Positions 8,965 to 17,742 of a DNA stretch of 64,000 bases are shown here, in pieces. A model generated the notes under the pieces. It made no database searches, had not been told where the DNA came from, and saw nothing but the letters and a program-made list of their open reading frames with translations. Origin of the DNA: Desulfatiglans anilini DSM 4660 (GTDB taxonomy: Bacteria; Desulfobacterota; DSM-4660; Desulfatiglandales; Desulfatiglandaceae). The stretch covers positions 1-64,000 of the forward strand of contig NZ_AULM01000017.1 of assembly GCF_000422285.1 (NCBI RefSeq). Reading direction: 5' to 3'. Both the position numbers and the translations under genes were made by a program. Within the stretch, counting starts at the first letter, position 1; every line of letters starts with the position of its first letter.

Positions 8965-9788
8965 ACGGGCGGAGCGGCATGGAGGGCGCTGCGGCGGGCG
9001 GGCTTCGGGAGGCCCTGGGCCTGAGGGAAAAGGAGCTCGTGGCGGTCGTGGGGGGCGGGGGCAAGACCAGCCTCATGCTGGCCCTTGCCGGGGAATTGCA
9101 GGCATCGGGCGCCCGGGTGGTGGTCAGCACCACCACCAAGGTCTGGCAGAAGGAGGCCCGGCTGCTTCCGGAATCGGTGACGGCGGGGGGCGAAGGCTGG
9201 GAGGCCGCCCTCGTGCAGGGCCTCGAACGGCACGGGGCCGTTTTCCTAGGCAAAGGGCTTCTTCCTTCGGGGAAGGTGGACGGGATCGCCCCCGAGGAGG
9301 CGGACGCCCTTATCCGGCGCCCGGAGGTGGACTGTCTGATCGTCGAGGCGGACGGCGCGGCCGGACGGCCGCTCAAGGCCCCGGCGGACCACGAACCGGT
9401 CATCCCCGGGGGAGCCTCGCTCGTCGTGGCGGTGATGGGGCTCGAGGCCCTCGGGAAGCCGTTCAGCGACGAATGGGTCTTCCGGGCCGAACGGTTCGCC
9501 GCCCTGACCGGCATGCAGGCGTCGGAGATCATCACGGCGCCACGGCTCGCGCGGGTGTTTCTGGCCGGGGCCGGCCTGTTCAAAGGCAGCCCGCCGGGGG
9601 CGAGACGGGTCGTGTTCCTGAACAAGCTCGATCTCCTCGGTTCGGAGGCGGAGGCGCTTGCGCTTTGCCGCGCGATCCTGGAAGGGTCGGGCGGAGGGAT
9701 CGAGCGGGTGGTCATGGGCGCCGTCAAACAGAAAACATTCAACGTCTTTATCGGGAAGAAGGATGATCAACATCTACGGCAAGGTTAG
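8961..9788 (+). CDS. yqeC: Selenium-dependent hydroxylase accessory protein YqeC
   Basis: 275 residues with a P-loop VAVVGGGGKTSL near residues 27-38 and the STTTKVW motif after it, both characteristic of YqeC. Comparative genomics links this family to selenium-dependent molybdenum hydroxylases, with YqeB and SelD; its exact reaction is not known. It overlaps selB by 4 bp and xdhC by 26 bp, so translation is likely coupled. The VEADGAAGRPLK segment is the second conserved block. Cytosolic; no membrane segment is evident. Confidence 0.88.
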   Translation: MNGRSGMEGAAAGGLREALGLREKELVAVVGGGGKTSLMLALAGELQASGARVVVSTTTKVWQKEARLLPESVTAGGEGWEAALVQGLERHGAVFLGKGLLPSGKVDGIAPEEADALIRRPEVDCLIVEADGAAGRPLKAPADHEPVIPGGASLVVAVMGLEALGKPFSDEWVFRAERFAALTGMQASEIITAPRLARVFLAGAGLFKGSPPGARRVVFLNKLDLLGSEAEALALCRAILEGSGGGIERVVMGAVKQKTFNVFIGKKDDQHLRQG

Positions 9789-10893
9789 GGAACTCGCCCG
9801 CGAGGGGCGTCCGGCGGTCATGGGCACCATCATCCGGCAGGCCGGGCCGGCTCCGCGGGGGCTGGGCGCCAAGTTCCTGGTCATGGAGGACGGCTCCATC
9901 TTCGGGACCATCGGCGGCGGCGCACTCGAAGGGCAGGCGATGGCCGAGGCGCCGAAGGTCCTCGCGGCCGGGCGGCCCGCAACCCTCGAGTTCGACCTGA
10001 CGGGGGTGGACGTCGCGGAGACGGACATGCTCTGCGGGGGCGAGGTGGCGGTTTTCCTGGAGCCGGTTTTCCCGCGCGACGATGCCCATGCGGCGCTTGC
10101 CGGCCGGGTCGTCAAGGCGCTCCAGCGGGGCGGGAGCGGCGGGCTGCTGGTAACGGTCCTCAACCCGGAAAGATGGGCGGCGGACCGGGCCCCCAAGTTT
10201 TTCATGGCGGGTGACGGGACCCGGACAGGCTACGGGGCCGAAGACCGCGCCCTCGGGGCGGCGCTGGAGCCCCGGCTGGGGGCGATCCTCGCGAAGCCGC
10301 AGCCGGTGCTTCTCACGGCGGCCGATGATTCGGGGGCGCTGTTGGACCTTTTCGTGGAGCCGGTCGTAGGCCGCACCGTCCTCTATGTCTTCGGCGGGGG
10401 GCACGTCTCGCAGCAGATCGTGCCGTTCGCCGCACGGGTGGATTTTCCGGTGGTGGTCATCGACGATCGGGAGGAGTTCGCCAACCCGCGGCTCTTCCCG
10501 GATGCCCAGGAGACCCTGGCGATGGCGTTCCCGGGCGTGATGCAGAAGCTGCCCATCGACGAGGCCGCCTACCTGGTGATCGTCACGCGCGGGCACATGC
10601 ACGACAAGACCGTCCTGGAGCAGGCCCTCCGGACCAACGCCCGGTACATCGGGATGATCGGCAGCCGGCGGAAGCGCGACATCATCTATCGGAAGCTCCT
10701 GGAAGAGGGCTTCACCGAAGAGGACCTGGCGCGCGTGCACGCGCCGATCGGGTTGGACATCGGGGCCGAGACCCCGGCCGAGATCGCGGTCAGCATCGTG
10801 GCCGAACTGATCGTGGCCCGCGCGGGGGGGCCGTCGAAGACGGGCGGCGGGATCGCCGTCGAAAGAGGGGTGAAGGGTGGAAGAACATCTTGA
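9763..10893 (+). CDS. xdhC: XdhC/CoxI-family molybdenum hydroxylase maturation factor
   Basis: 376 residues in two parts. An N-terminal XdhC_CoxI domain (GTIIRQAGPAPRGLGAKFLV, then GTIGGGALEGQA) is followed by a C-terminal Rossmann domain (VLYVFGGGHVSQQI, MIGSRRKRD). XdhC proteins bind molybdenum cofactor and help insert the sulfurated form into xanthine-dehydrogenase-type enzymes. The ATG at 9763 is preferred over an upstream in-frame start because it begins the family's N-terminus and overlaps yqeC as expected in a tight operon. The target hydroxylase is not in the window. Beside yqeC and selB the partner is probably a selenium-dependent molybdenum hydroxylase (inference). Confidence 0.9.
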   Translation: MINIYGKVRELAREGRPAVMGTIIRQAGPAPRGLGAKFLVMEDGSIFGTIGGGALEGQAMAEAPKVLAAGRPATLEFDLTGVDVAETDMLCGGEVAVFLEPVFPRDDAHAALAGRVVKALQRGGSGGLLVTVLNPERWAADRAPKFFMAGDGTRTGYGAEDRALGAALEPRLGAILAKPQPVLLTAADDSGALLDLFVEPVVGRTVLYVFGGGHVSQQIVPFAARVDFPVVVIDDREEFANPRLFPDAQETLAMAFPGVMQKLPIDEAAYLVIVTRGHMHDKTVLEQALRTNARYIGMIGSRRKRDIIYRKLLEEGFTEEDLARVHAPIGLDIGAETPAEIAVSIVAELIVARAGGPSKTGGGIAVERGVKGGRTS

Positions 10894-11518
10894 CTGGTTG
10901 ATGGAGCGCTGGGCCGAAAAGGCGGTCGCCAGCCTGAAAAAACACGACTTCGACGCCGTGTTCGTCCAGACCGCGGCCGAGGCGCGGGAGCTGATCCTCG
11001 CGATGGTCGAACCCTATGACAGCTTCGGCTTCGGGGGCTCCGACACGGTCCGGGCCCTGGGGGTCGTCGAGGCGCTGCGGGAAAAGGGGAAGGCGGTCTA
11101 TGACCACTGGCAGGCGGGGCTTACGAAGGAGGCCGATCTGGAGATCCGCCTGCAGCAGGGGCGTTCGGACTGTTTCCTCTGCAGCGCCAACGCCGTTTCC
11201 CTGACCGGGGAGGTCGTGAACGTGGACGGGATCGGCAACCGCACCGCCGCCATGTCGTTCGGGCCGCGCAAGGTCATCGTGGCGGCCGGCGTCAACAAGC
11301 TGACGCCCGATCTGCCCTCCGCCCTCCGGCGCGTGAAGGAGGTGGCCGCCCCCATGCGCGCCCGAAGCCTCGGCATGAAAACGCCCTGTGCGGAGACCGG
11401 CATCTGCTCGGACTGCAGCGCGCCTCAGCGGATCTGCCGGATTACGACGATCCTCGAGCGGCGCCCGCTCCTGACCGATATGACCATCATCCTGATCGGC
11501 CGATCCATGGGGTTCTAA
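10877..11518 (+). CDS. LUD-domain (LutC/DUF162-like) protein
   Basis: 213 residues starting at a GTG with GAGGGG upstream; it overlaps xdhC by 17 bp. The fold signature of the LUD family is visible: the DSFGFGGSDTVRALGV segment, the FLCSANAVSLTGEVVNVDG block and the FGPRKVIVAAGVNKL strand. A Cys-rich tail (CAETGICSDCSAPQRIC) is typical of the stand-alone LUD subgroup in anaerobes. LutC relatives act in lactate utilisation, but this subgroup's role is unknown. Its place at the end of a selB-yqeC-xdhC operon suggests a part in selenium or molybdenum hydroxylase maturation or in the coupled pathway; this is inference. Confidence 0.8.
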   Translation: MEEHLDWLMERWAEKAVASLKKHDFDAVFVQTAAEARELILAMVEPYDSFGFGGSDTVRALGVVEALREKGKAVYDHWQAGLTKEADLEIRLQQGRSDCFLCSANAVSLTGEVVNVDGIGNRTAAMSFGPRKVIVAAGVNKLTPDLPSALRRVKEVAAPMRARSLGMKTPCAETGICSDCSAPQRICRITTILERRPLLTDMTIILIGRSMGF

Positions 11519-11809
11519 ATGGAAAAAAACCGCCATCGATTTTCGGAAAGCTACGACGGGCTCCTGGGCTTCGGCTTCGACCGGGACGTGGACGCCTCGA
11601 CCCTGACCTATTTCCTGCAGCGCTTCGCCCAGGACGATCTGATGGCGCTCATCCGCCGCCGCATCTCTCAGGAGGACATCCACGCCCTCGCGGACCTCGT
11701 CATGCAGATCATGAAGAAATACCTGAACGAGCCCGAGTACCACCGCTATTTTCTGCGGGACGAGGAGGAGGAGCCCCCAGCCGATTCCTCCCCGAAGACC
11801 TCGCGGTAG
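11519..11809 (+). CDS. Small acidic protein of unknown function
   Basis: 96 residues beginning directly after the LUD gene stop (TAA then ATG). It is charged and mostly helical in appearance, with a [20 protein letters not shown] segment and a run of glutamates near the end (DEEEEPP). No known motif or membrane segment is recognised. Its 3' end overlaps the 3' end of the convergent macro-domain gene by 64 bp, so one of the two may be shorter than drawn; however, both proteins show ordinary composition through the overlap. Immediate adjacency suggests co-transcription with the selB operon. Confidence 0.6.
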   Translation: MEKNRHRFSESYDGLLGFGFDRDVDASTLTYFLQRFAQDDLMALIRRRISQEDIHALADLVMQIMKKYLNEPEYHRYFLRDEEEEPPADSSPKTSR

Positions 11810-12306
11810 ACTGCCTGATAGGTCTCGAGGGCCTCCCTCCCGAAGCAGACGAACACCACCTCTTCGATCCGGCCGTCAGCGGCGAGGGCTTCCCTGGCCT
11901 CGCGGAGCGCGATGCGGGTGGCGCGCTCGAGCGGAAACCCGTACGCCCCGGTGCTGATGGACGGAAAGGCGATCGAGCGGGCGCCCAGCTCCCGGGCCAC
12001 CTTGAAGCTGTTGCGGTAGCAGGAGGCCAGCAGGGTGTCCTCGTTCCGGGTGCCTCCCCTCCAGATCGGGCCGACCGTGTGGATGACCCATTTGGCCGGG
12101 AGCCGATAGCCCCTGGTGGCCTTGGCTTCCCCGGTGGGGCACCCGCCGAGCTGCCTGCATTCCTGAAGCAGCTCCGGACCTGCCGCCCGATGGATGGCGC
12201 CGTCCACGCCGCCCCCGCCGAGGAGGGAGGTGTTGGCGGCATTGACGATCGCGTCGACCGTCTGCCCGGTGATGTCCCCTTCCACGATGCGTATCTTCTT
12301 CTCCAT
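11746..12306 (-). CDS. Macro-domain ADP-ribose deacetylase (YmdB-like)
   Basis: 186 residues. [20 protein letters not shown] followed by [14 protein letters not shown], and the later STGAYGFP loop, are the ADP-ribose-binding signatures of macro domains of the O-acetyl-ADP-ribose deacetylase type. The enzyme hydrolyses acetyl from O-acetyl-ADP-ribose or removes ADP-ribose from proteins. A strong AGGAGG site precedes the ATG. The C-terminal tail ([15 protein letters not shown]) is low complexity and lies in the overlap with the convergent small gene. It is followed upstream by the lipase gene on the same strand with a 42-bp gap. Confidence 0.9.
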   Translation of the reverse strand: MEKKIRIVEGDITGQTVDAIVNAANTSLLGGGGVDGAIHRAAGPELLQECRQLGGCPTGEAKATRGYRLPAKWVIHTVGPIWRGGTRNEDTLLASCYRNSFKVARELGARSIAFPSISTGAYGFPLERATRIALREAREALAADGRIEEVVFVCFGREALETYQAVYREVFGEESAGGSSSSSRRK

Positions 12307-12348
12307 GCGTTTGGACCTCCTGCGCTGAAGGTTGTCCGGTCCGGTTCC

Positions 12349-13158
12349 TCAATCGCCGAGGCCGTCGGCGATGTCCAGATACAGCCGGTTCATTGTTTCC
12401 CTGAAGGTGTTCCGGTTCTGCCCGCGAAAGGCGTCACGCCGGCCCCACCACCCGATCATGTTCAGGTGGTCGGCATCGATCCGGCGGATGAGGTAGCGCG
12501 GGTCCCAGACGGCGGACCGGAGCGCCACCAGGCCGTCGTTTTCCCCCTCCTCCCGTTGGATCAGACGAAAAGACGGTTTGAAGATCGGCCGGATCAGTTC
12601 ATAGGGGCGGGCGCCGGCGACCGTTTGATAGCGGACGCCGCACTGCTCCTCGAAGGCGGCCAGACGGCGGTTCATGCGGGCGCACGCTGCGCGGGTGAGG
12701 TCGTGGAACCCGCTGAGGTCGAGCCCGAAGGCGTGGCCGGCGGAAAGGACCCAGCCGAGGCGCCGCGTCCCCCAGTCCGCGAGGGAGGTGCCCAGATGAG
12801 GGGTTCCGATGGTCGTCAGGGATGCGACGCGGTCTTCGAGCCGGTAGCGGTGAATCATGTTGCGGGCGTCCAGCCCGCCCATGCTGTGGGCGATGAGGTG
12901 AATCCGCGGGCGGCGTTTGAAATCCCGGGTGAAGAGCCGGATCTGCTCGAAGAGATCGTGCGCGCGCCGGTCGCACGAGGCGGCCCAGGCCACGCGCGCG
13001 TAGAAGACCTCGTAGCCGTGCGCCCGGAGTGCGCCGGGGATGTGGTGGAAATACTGGAACCGCTCCTCACGGGGTCCGTTCGACCGGACGAAGGGGTTCA
13101 GAAGGCGGTCGAAGGGGCAGATCCCGTGGGCGAGCACGATGGGACAGGTGGTTTTCAT
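12349..13158 (-). CDS. Lipase / alpha-beta hydrolase
   Basis: 269 residues. PIVLAHGICPFDRLLNPF carries the oxyanion-hole HG motif, IHLIAHSMGGLDARN is the nucleophile elbow with Ser in AHSMGG, and DADHLNMIGWWG near residue 230 provides the likely catalytic His. The arrangement resembles bacterial triacylglycerol lipases of the Pseudomonas/Burkholderia type. No signal peptide is obvious, so an intracellular esterase is possible. A lone TTTCCGGATGGAAA tip of the repeat family lies about 60 bp upstream. Confidence 0.85.
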   Translation of the reverse strand: MKTTCPIVLAHGICPFDRLLNPFVRSNGPREERFQYFHHIPGALRAHGYEVFYARVAWAASCDRRAHDLFEQIRLFTRDFKRRPRIHLIAHSMGGLDARNMIHRYRLEDRVASLTTIGTPHLGTSLADWGTRRLGWVLSAGHAFGLDLSGFHDLTRAACARMNRRLAAFEEQCGVRYQTVAGARPYELIRPIFKPSFRLIQREEGENDGLVALRSAVWDPRYLIRRIDADHLNMIGWWGRRDAFRGQNRNTFRETMNRLYLDIADGLGD

Positions 13159-13218
13159 AGGGCCGTGGATCCCCGAAAAGGGTTGTTCTTTTGGACGCCG
13201 GAATGGGTTTAGAAGACC

Positions 13219-13234
13219 GTTTCCGGATGGAAAC
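13219..13234. repeat. Isolated tip motif of the dispersed repeat
   Basis: GTTTCCGGATGGAAAC, self-complementary except the centre, identical to the end motif of the longer elements. No arm sequence is recognisable around it. Confidence 0.6.
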
Positions 13235-13270
13235 GGATTATAGCGCGAAACCGGGGGGGCGTGTCAAAGT

Positions 13271-14170
13271 TCAGGCGAGATTCAGAAGGCTCAGGACGAT
13301 GTACACGGGAACCGCCGCCATGACGGCGGTCCGCACGAGACGCGACCAGGGCGGCCGGAGGAGGGGCAGGAACAGGAGGGTTGCGATCCAGAGGGCGGGG
13401 ACGAAGACCCCGGCCCAGAAGGCGGGGAGGTGCCTCAGAAGATACTGGATGCCGTAGAAGAACCACGGGCCGTGGATGCGCTCGACGGCTGCGTCCGGCG
13501 GGACGGCGGGGTCCGGCGGGATCCACAGGGCGTAGGCCGCCAGTCCCAGCAGGGCTGCACCGAGATAGACCCGGTCGGGAAACCAGTCCCTCACGTGGTC
13601 GCGGATCAGGATGCACACGAGAATCGGAAGGAAGAAGGAATGGTACAGAAAGGGGAGGTAGAAAAAGGCCTCCCCTTCCGCCATTATCAAGCGGGAGAGG
13701 GACGGCCCCAGGAGCGGTACTTCGTTCAGGCAACTCGCCATGATCCGTCCCGCGAAGATTCCCTCCAGATCGCCTTTGAGGATGAATCCGGTAAAAAGGG
13801 TCAGGAAGCAGAGCAGGAGAGAGGCGACCAGACGGCACCATGTCCGGAAGGGATAGGCCGCATAGCGCCTGCGGAGGAAATAATCCGCCGTGTGGAGCAG
13901 CATCAGGATGACGAAGATCTGCCCGGAGCCCTGGTGCATCTGGCGCAGGAAGGCCCCGTAGGGCATCCCTGAGGTGATCGCCTCGACGGTCCTGAAGACG
14001 TCTCCCATGGGGCGGTACTGGATCGAAAGGACGGCCCCCGAGGCCAGGCAGAGGGCGAGGGATGCCAGCCCGAGGCGGGGAAGAACGGGGGAGAGTGACA
14101 GCAGCGCGCGCTTCAGTTCCAAGGGGGCCTCATCGTCGAGGAGCAGGCGTCTGCACAACGAGGCCTGCAT
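13271..14170 (-). CDS. Cytochrome b (b6/b type) membrane subunit
   Basis: 299 residues, strongly hydrophobic. Two histidine pairs match the bis-heme b four-helix bundle: H79 and H93 (13 residues between) in helix B, and H177 and H192 (14 between) in helix D. Two or three further C-terminal helices follow. With the adjacent Rieske protein it would form a reduced bc/b6f-like quinol-oxidising complex in the cytoplasmic membrane. No cytochrome c1 or f gene is seen. The frame upstream is open back to the Rieske stop but holds no ATG, GTG or TTG, so the ATG at 14170 is used, leaving a 132-bp gap. Confidence 0.85.
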   Translation of the reverse strand: MQASLCRRLLLDDEAPLELKRALLSLSPVLPRLGLASLALCLASGAVLSIQYRPMGDVFRTVEAITSGMPYGAFLRQMHQGSGQIFVILMLLHTADYFLRRRYAAYPFRTWCRLVASLLLCFLTLFTGFILKGDLEGIFAGRIMASCLNEVPLLGPSLSRLIMAEGEAFFYLPFLYHSFFLPILVCILIRDHVRDWFPDRVYLGAALLGLAAYALWIPPDPAVPPDAAVERIHGPWFFYGIQYLLRHLPAFWAGVFVPALWIATLLFLPLLRPPWSRLVRTAVMAAVPVYIVLSLLNLA

Positions 14171-14302
14171 CCGGACGTCGCCGGGGGGATGGACGCCCTT
14201 TTTCGTCCCTGTGTGGTGGCTAGGCAGAGAGACGCGATGGTCGTTTTTCCGCTCGGAAGCCGGTCGAGCCGATCGCTGAGGCGGATTCCGGGCGGCATCG
14301 CT

Positions 14303-14704
14303 TTAGAGGACATAGGAAACCGTGAGGTCTCCCCCCTTGGAGAGGGCGACCGGCAGGGTCTCGAGGTCCTTCTCGGCGGGCCCCTTGATCCGGCGCCCTT
14401 CGGCGTCGAAGGCGCTCCCGTGGCAGGGGCAGACGAAGCGGTTCGAGACCGGGTCGTGCTGCACGGTGCATCCGAGGTGGGTGCAGCGGGCTGAAACCGC
14501 TCTGACGCTCTGTTCCTCCTGCAGCAGGAAGACGTTGTCTTTGAAGGACACCCGGCCCCGGCGCTCCTGATGGGAGAAGATCACCTGAACCGTGCGGCGG
14601 CCTGAATGGAGGACGAAGGCGAACGCTGGATAGCCGACCGCGAGCGCCAGGCCGATGCGGGTGCAGAATGCAGCTGCTTTTTTGAGAAAATTTCGTCTGT
14701 CCAA
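14303..14704 (-). CDS. Rieske [2Fe-2S] protein
   Basis: 133 residues. [13 protein letters not shown] begins a Tat-like or anchor N-terminus with one hydrophobic helix (residues about 13-33). The cluster-binding boxes are CTHLGC and CPCHGSAF, spaced as in Rieske proteins of quinol-oxidising complexes. It transfers electrons from quinol on the outer face of the membrane. It lies between the sensor kinase (24-bp gap) and cytochrome b on the same strand. Short overall, as in b6f-type Rieske subunits. Confidence 0.9.
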   Translation of the reverse strand: MDRRNFLKKAAAFCTRIGLALAVGYPAFAFVLHSGRRTVQVIFSHQERRGRVSFKDNVFLLQEEQSVRAVSARCTHLGCTVQHDPVSNRFVCPCHGSAFDAEGRRIKGPAEKDLETLPVALSKGGDLTVSYVL

Positions 14705-14728
14705 CCTGCCTCCTCTTCCTCGATCGGC

Positions 14729-16873
14729 TCAGGGGTTGGCGGGGTTCGCCCCCTGATTGGAGGGCCGGGCCAGGATATCCGCGAGGGTCCGCTCCAGGTT
14801 CTTGAGGTCATAGGGCTTCGCTGCGGCGGCGGAGAATCCGAAATCCCGATAGTGCTTCACGACGGGGTCTTCCACATATCCGCTCGAGACGATGGCCTTG
14901 ATCCCGGGATCGATCTTCAAGAGCGCTTCCATGGTCTCCTTCCCCCCCATCCCGCCCCGGACGGTCAGATCCAGCAAGACGGCATCGAAGGGTTCGCCGT
15001 CGGTCTTCGCCTGTTGAAAGAGCCGGAGCGCCTCCTCTCCGTTTCCGGCGGTCACCGGTTGATAGCCGGCCAGCGTAAGCATCTGTTCCAGCACATCCAG
15101 GATCATTTCTTCATCGTCCATGACGAGGATTCTACCTTGGCCGGATATTGCCGCCGGTCCGCGAGGCAGGGCCTCTTCCGCCACACGGGGCGATGGGATG
15201 TGCGGCGCCGCTTCCTGAGGTGTTTCGACGGCCGCAGGCAGATAGATCGCAACGGTCGTTCCGAGATCGACGACGGACTGGACGTCGATGAAGCCGCCGT
15301 GATTGCGGATGAAGGCGTAGGATGTGGCCAGGCCAAGCCCCATTCCCTTCTGGGTCCCACGGGATTTGGTCGAAAAATAGAGATCGAAGAGTTTTGGGAG
15401 ATGCTCCGCCGGAATCCCGACCCCCTCGTCCCGAATCTGGATCGCCACGTATGGAGCGCGGGGGCCGTAATGGGAGGCCGGGGCCCTTTTCGGATCGAGC
15501 GGCGTATTCCGGACGGCGATCTCGATGGTGCCTCCGCCGGGCATCGCTTCTTTGGCATTGGTCAGGACGGCGGTCAACACATCGGCGATCTGCACCTCGT
15601 CGAAGGCGACCGGCCAGAGATTCTGATCCACATCGATCCGGCAGAGCACCTGAGCCCCGGCGAGCACCAGCGAGCTGTAGTCCCGTATGATGGGCTCCAA
15701 TGCCCCCTGCTGCTTACGGGGCGCGGCGTCTTTCGAAAGGTTGAGAAAGCGTTGAGTCAATTGAACGGCGCGCAGGCAGTTCGCCTTTGCCCTGTCGAGG
15801 TGCTCCGCAAGATTGGACCCGCCGCCTCCACGCATCGAGGCCAGTTCGAGAAATCCAAGGACACCGGTGAGCAGGTTGTTGAAATCATGCGCGATGCCGG
15901 CCGCCATCATCCTGAGCGACTCCAGCTTTTCGCCGTGGATGCGCTCATTCTCCGCGTGCCGCGCGTCGGTGATGTCCGTCGCGAAAACGGCGATTTGTTT
16001 GACCGACCCATCGGCACCCGGGATGGGGAACCAGTGATTGTCGAAGATCCGGCCGCCGCGTTGATCCTCTTCTCTGACCGGCAATCCCGTTTCAATGACC
16101 TTTTTCGCGGTGCTCGAACGGCGGGCGGCCACCTCCGGTGGAAAGAAATCGAAGATACGCTTGCCTTGCAACTCCTGCAGGGACTTGCCGACCCGCCTGC
16201 AGGCGACGTCATTGGCGGCGAGGACGATTCCGTTGCAATCGAAGAGGACTGCGGTTTCGGTGATCGCGTTCAGCAACGCAGAAAGCCGCCGCTCGCTTTC
16301 CTTCAGGGCGGCCTTGGCCGCGAGTTCATCGGTGATGTCCCTTCCGGAGCCCTTCATTCCGATCGGGATTCCGGCGGCATCGCGCGCAAGAGACGTCTTG
16401 TATTCGAGGATATGCTCGAGGCCGGCTTTGTCCTTGAGCCGAAAAAGCCCGGCCGCAGCCCCTTTCTGCTTGACGGTTGCAAGGTATTCGGGAAATTTGG
16501 GGGCGACATCCTGGGGCATGAAGGTCTGGATGTTCATGCCGCACAATTGGTGTCGATCGTATCCGCAGACCCTCTTCCAGGCCGGGTTTACATCGGAGAT
16601 GCGACCGTCCAGATCGTGAAAGAAGAGGAGATCGGAGACGCCTTCGAAGATGTTGCGGAATTTCTGTTCGTTGGCCTCGAGGGCGGCCAGGCTCTGCTGT
16701 TGCTCCGCGATCTTCGATTGCATCTCCTGGTTGCTGCGCTGCAGTTCACAGATGTGGCGGACGATGCCGGCCTCGAGCTCTGATCGAAGTTCAGCGTCAT
16801 GGATCTTATCGAGGATGGGTTTCAGAAAGCGTGTCGCGTCCATGAAGGAATCCATTGACAGTTCGTAGAACAA
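14729..16873 (-). CDS. PAS-PAS hybrid histidine kinase with receiver domain
   Basis: 714 residues. A coiled-coil N-terminus (about 25-70) leads into two PAS domains (about 70-185 and 195-310). HisKA follows with the phospho-acceptor H329 in AGIAHDFNN, then HATPase_c with LTNAKEAM, DEGVGIP and KGMGLGLAT boxes. A C-terminal receiver carries VMDDEE and the phospho-acceptor Asp in VLLDLTV. No transmembrane segment is evident, so it is probably a cytosolic redox or ligand sensor. It precedes the Rieske/cytochrome b pair on the same strand, so it may respond to the quinone or redox state (inference). The initiation codon could also be the internal ATG at residue 7 or 11. Confidence 0.9.
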   Translation of the reverse strand: MFYELSMDSFMDATRFLKPILDKIHDAELRSELEAGIVRHICELQRSNQEMQSKIAEQQQSLAALEANEQKFRNIFEGVSDLLFFHDLDGRISDVNPAWKRVCGYDRHQLCGMNIQTFMPQDVAPKFPEYLATVKQKGAAAGLFRLKDKAGLEHILEYKTSLARDAAGIPIGMKGSGRDITDELAAKAALKESERRLSALLNAITETAVLFDCNGIVLAANDVACRRVGKSLQELQGKRIFDFFPPEVAARRSSTAKKVIETGLPVREEDQRGGRIFDNHWFPIPGADGSVKQIAVFATDITDARHAENERIHGEKLESLRMMAAGIAHDFNNLLTGVLGFLELASMRGGGGSNLAEHLDRAKANCLRAVQLTQRFLNLSKDAAPRKQQGALEPIIRDYSSLVLAGAQVLCRIDVDQNLWPVAFDEVQIADVLTAVLTNAKEAMPGGGTIEIAVRNTPLDPKRAPASHYGPRAPYVAIQIRDEGVGIPAEHLPKLFDLYFSTKSRGTQKGMGLGLATSYAFIRNHGGFIDVQSVVDLGTTVAIYLPAAVETPQEAAPHIPSPRVAEEALPRGPAAISGQGRILVMDDEEMILDVLEQMLTLAGYQPVTAGNGEEALRLFQQAKTDGEPFDAVLLDLTVRGGMGGKETMEALLKIDPGIKAIVSSGYVEDPVVKHYRDFGFSAAAAKPYDLKNLERTLADILARPSNQGANPANP

Positions 16874-17368
16874 GGCCCATCGGCTGTGTTTTACTCATCA
16901 TCCGCTGCAAAAGAGGCTGCAGGTTGGTCCTTGCTTGTCTTCGGAGCTCCGCCGGCCCTGCATCCGGACATTTTCGAGAAGCCTGGGAACAGGGTTTCTT
17001 CAACACACTGCCAATACGGGCCGAGGAGTCGATGAATGCGCTCCGTTGCTGCGCTCGATTCCCCCGAAGACCGCGTATCTCTATCCTTTTTGCCTAATGA
17101 AAACGCGCTATTCCAAAGACTGCACGTTTCGATGTGCAGGACGCGGGGTATGCAAAATGAAACCGGATTGTGTTTGGTCAAACTAAACCGTTTGTCCTAA
17201 TCTAGAACAAATTCGCCTTTCTGTCAGCAAAGAAGTGATGCAGATTGCGGATGTCCGACACGGTCAGCCCCCGGCCTCGAAGCGGTGGAACCGCCGCTCC
17301 CGACACAGGATCGACTCCGGCTCTGAAACCTTCCTTTCTGGACTGCAGAAGTATAGGATGAATCAGTT
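16874..17368. other. Gene-free stretch
   Basis: No credible gene in either strand; the ORFs here have no family resemblance. A motif like GGGTTTCTTCAACACACTGCC (16993-17013) resembles one near 30868-30893 (TTTTTCAACACGCTG), a minor intergenic repeat. Promoters for the divergent kinase and molybdenum carrier genes presumably lie within 16874-17742, but none stands out. Confidence 0.4.
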
Positions 17369-17587
17369 CCACCGCTTCGCGGCGGGTCCCGGCTTGGTCA
17401 ATATCAAGGAAATCAAGCGTTTGCGCAGAAGCGGCCTGCATCTCGCTGCGCCAGCAACCGTGCAGATTGACGCCGGGATTGGACAGAAAGAACATTTGCG
17501 GATGGCATCTACCTGCAGGTCGCCGTACGGGCAAGCGTGCAGATTGACATTGGGAAAAGTAAAAAAATACCATTTCCGGATGGCAAC
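17369..17587 (+). repeat. Dispersed palindromic repeat copy (two partial right arms)
   Basis: Starts with the module-B hairpin CCGCTTCGCGGCGGGTCCCGG, continues with the left-arm signature (AATATCAAGGAAATCAAGCG), a decayed centre, and two successive right-arm versions (GTGCAGATTGACGCCGGGATT and GTGCAGATTGACATTGGGAA). It ends in CCATTTCCGGATGGCAAC. It lies 155 bp upstream of the molybdenum carrier start. Confidence 0.7.
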
Positions 17588-17742
17588 CGGGATAGTATGA
17601 TGCCCTCCCGAGGGGATGGTCTGGACTTCCGAACGTCGAGACCGCCGGTGAAACGAATGGGTTGATGTAAGGTGGGGAGGGCTGTGAAGATCGTGGAGGC
17701 GATTGTGAAGGGAAGTGTATCATCGAACCGTGGAGCGTTCTC

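Noticed and set aside
14606-16783. 725-codon plus-strand ORF
   Set aside because: Antisense to the hybrid histidine kinase with full HisKA, HATPase and receiver motifs.
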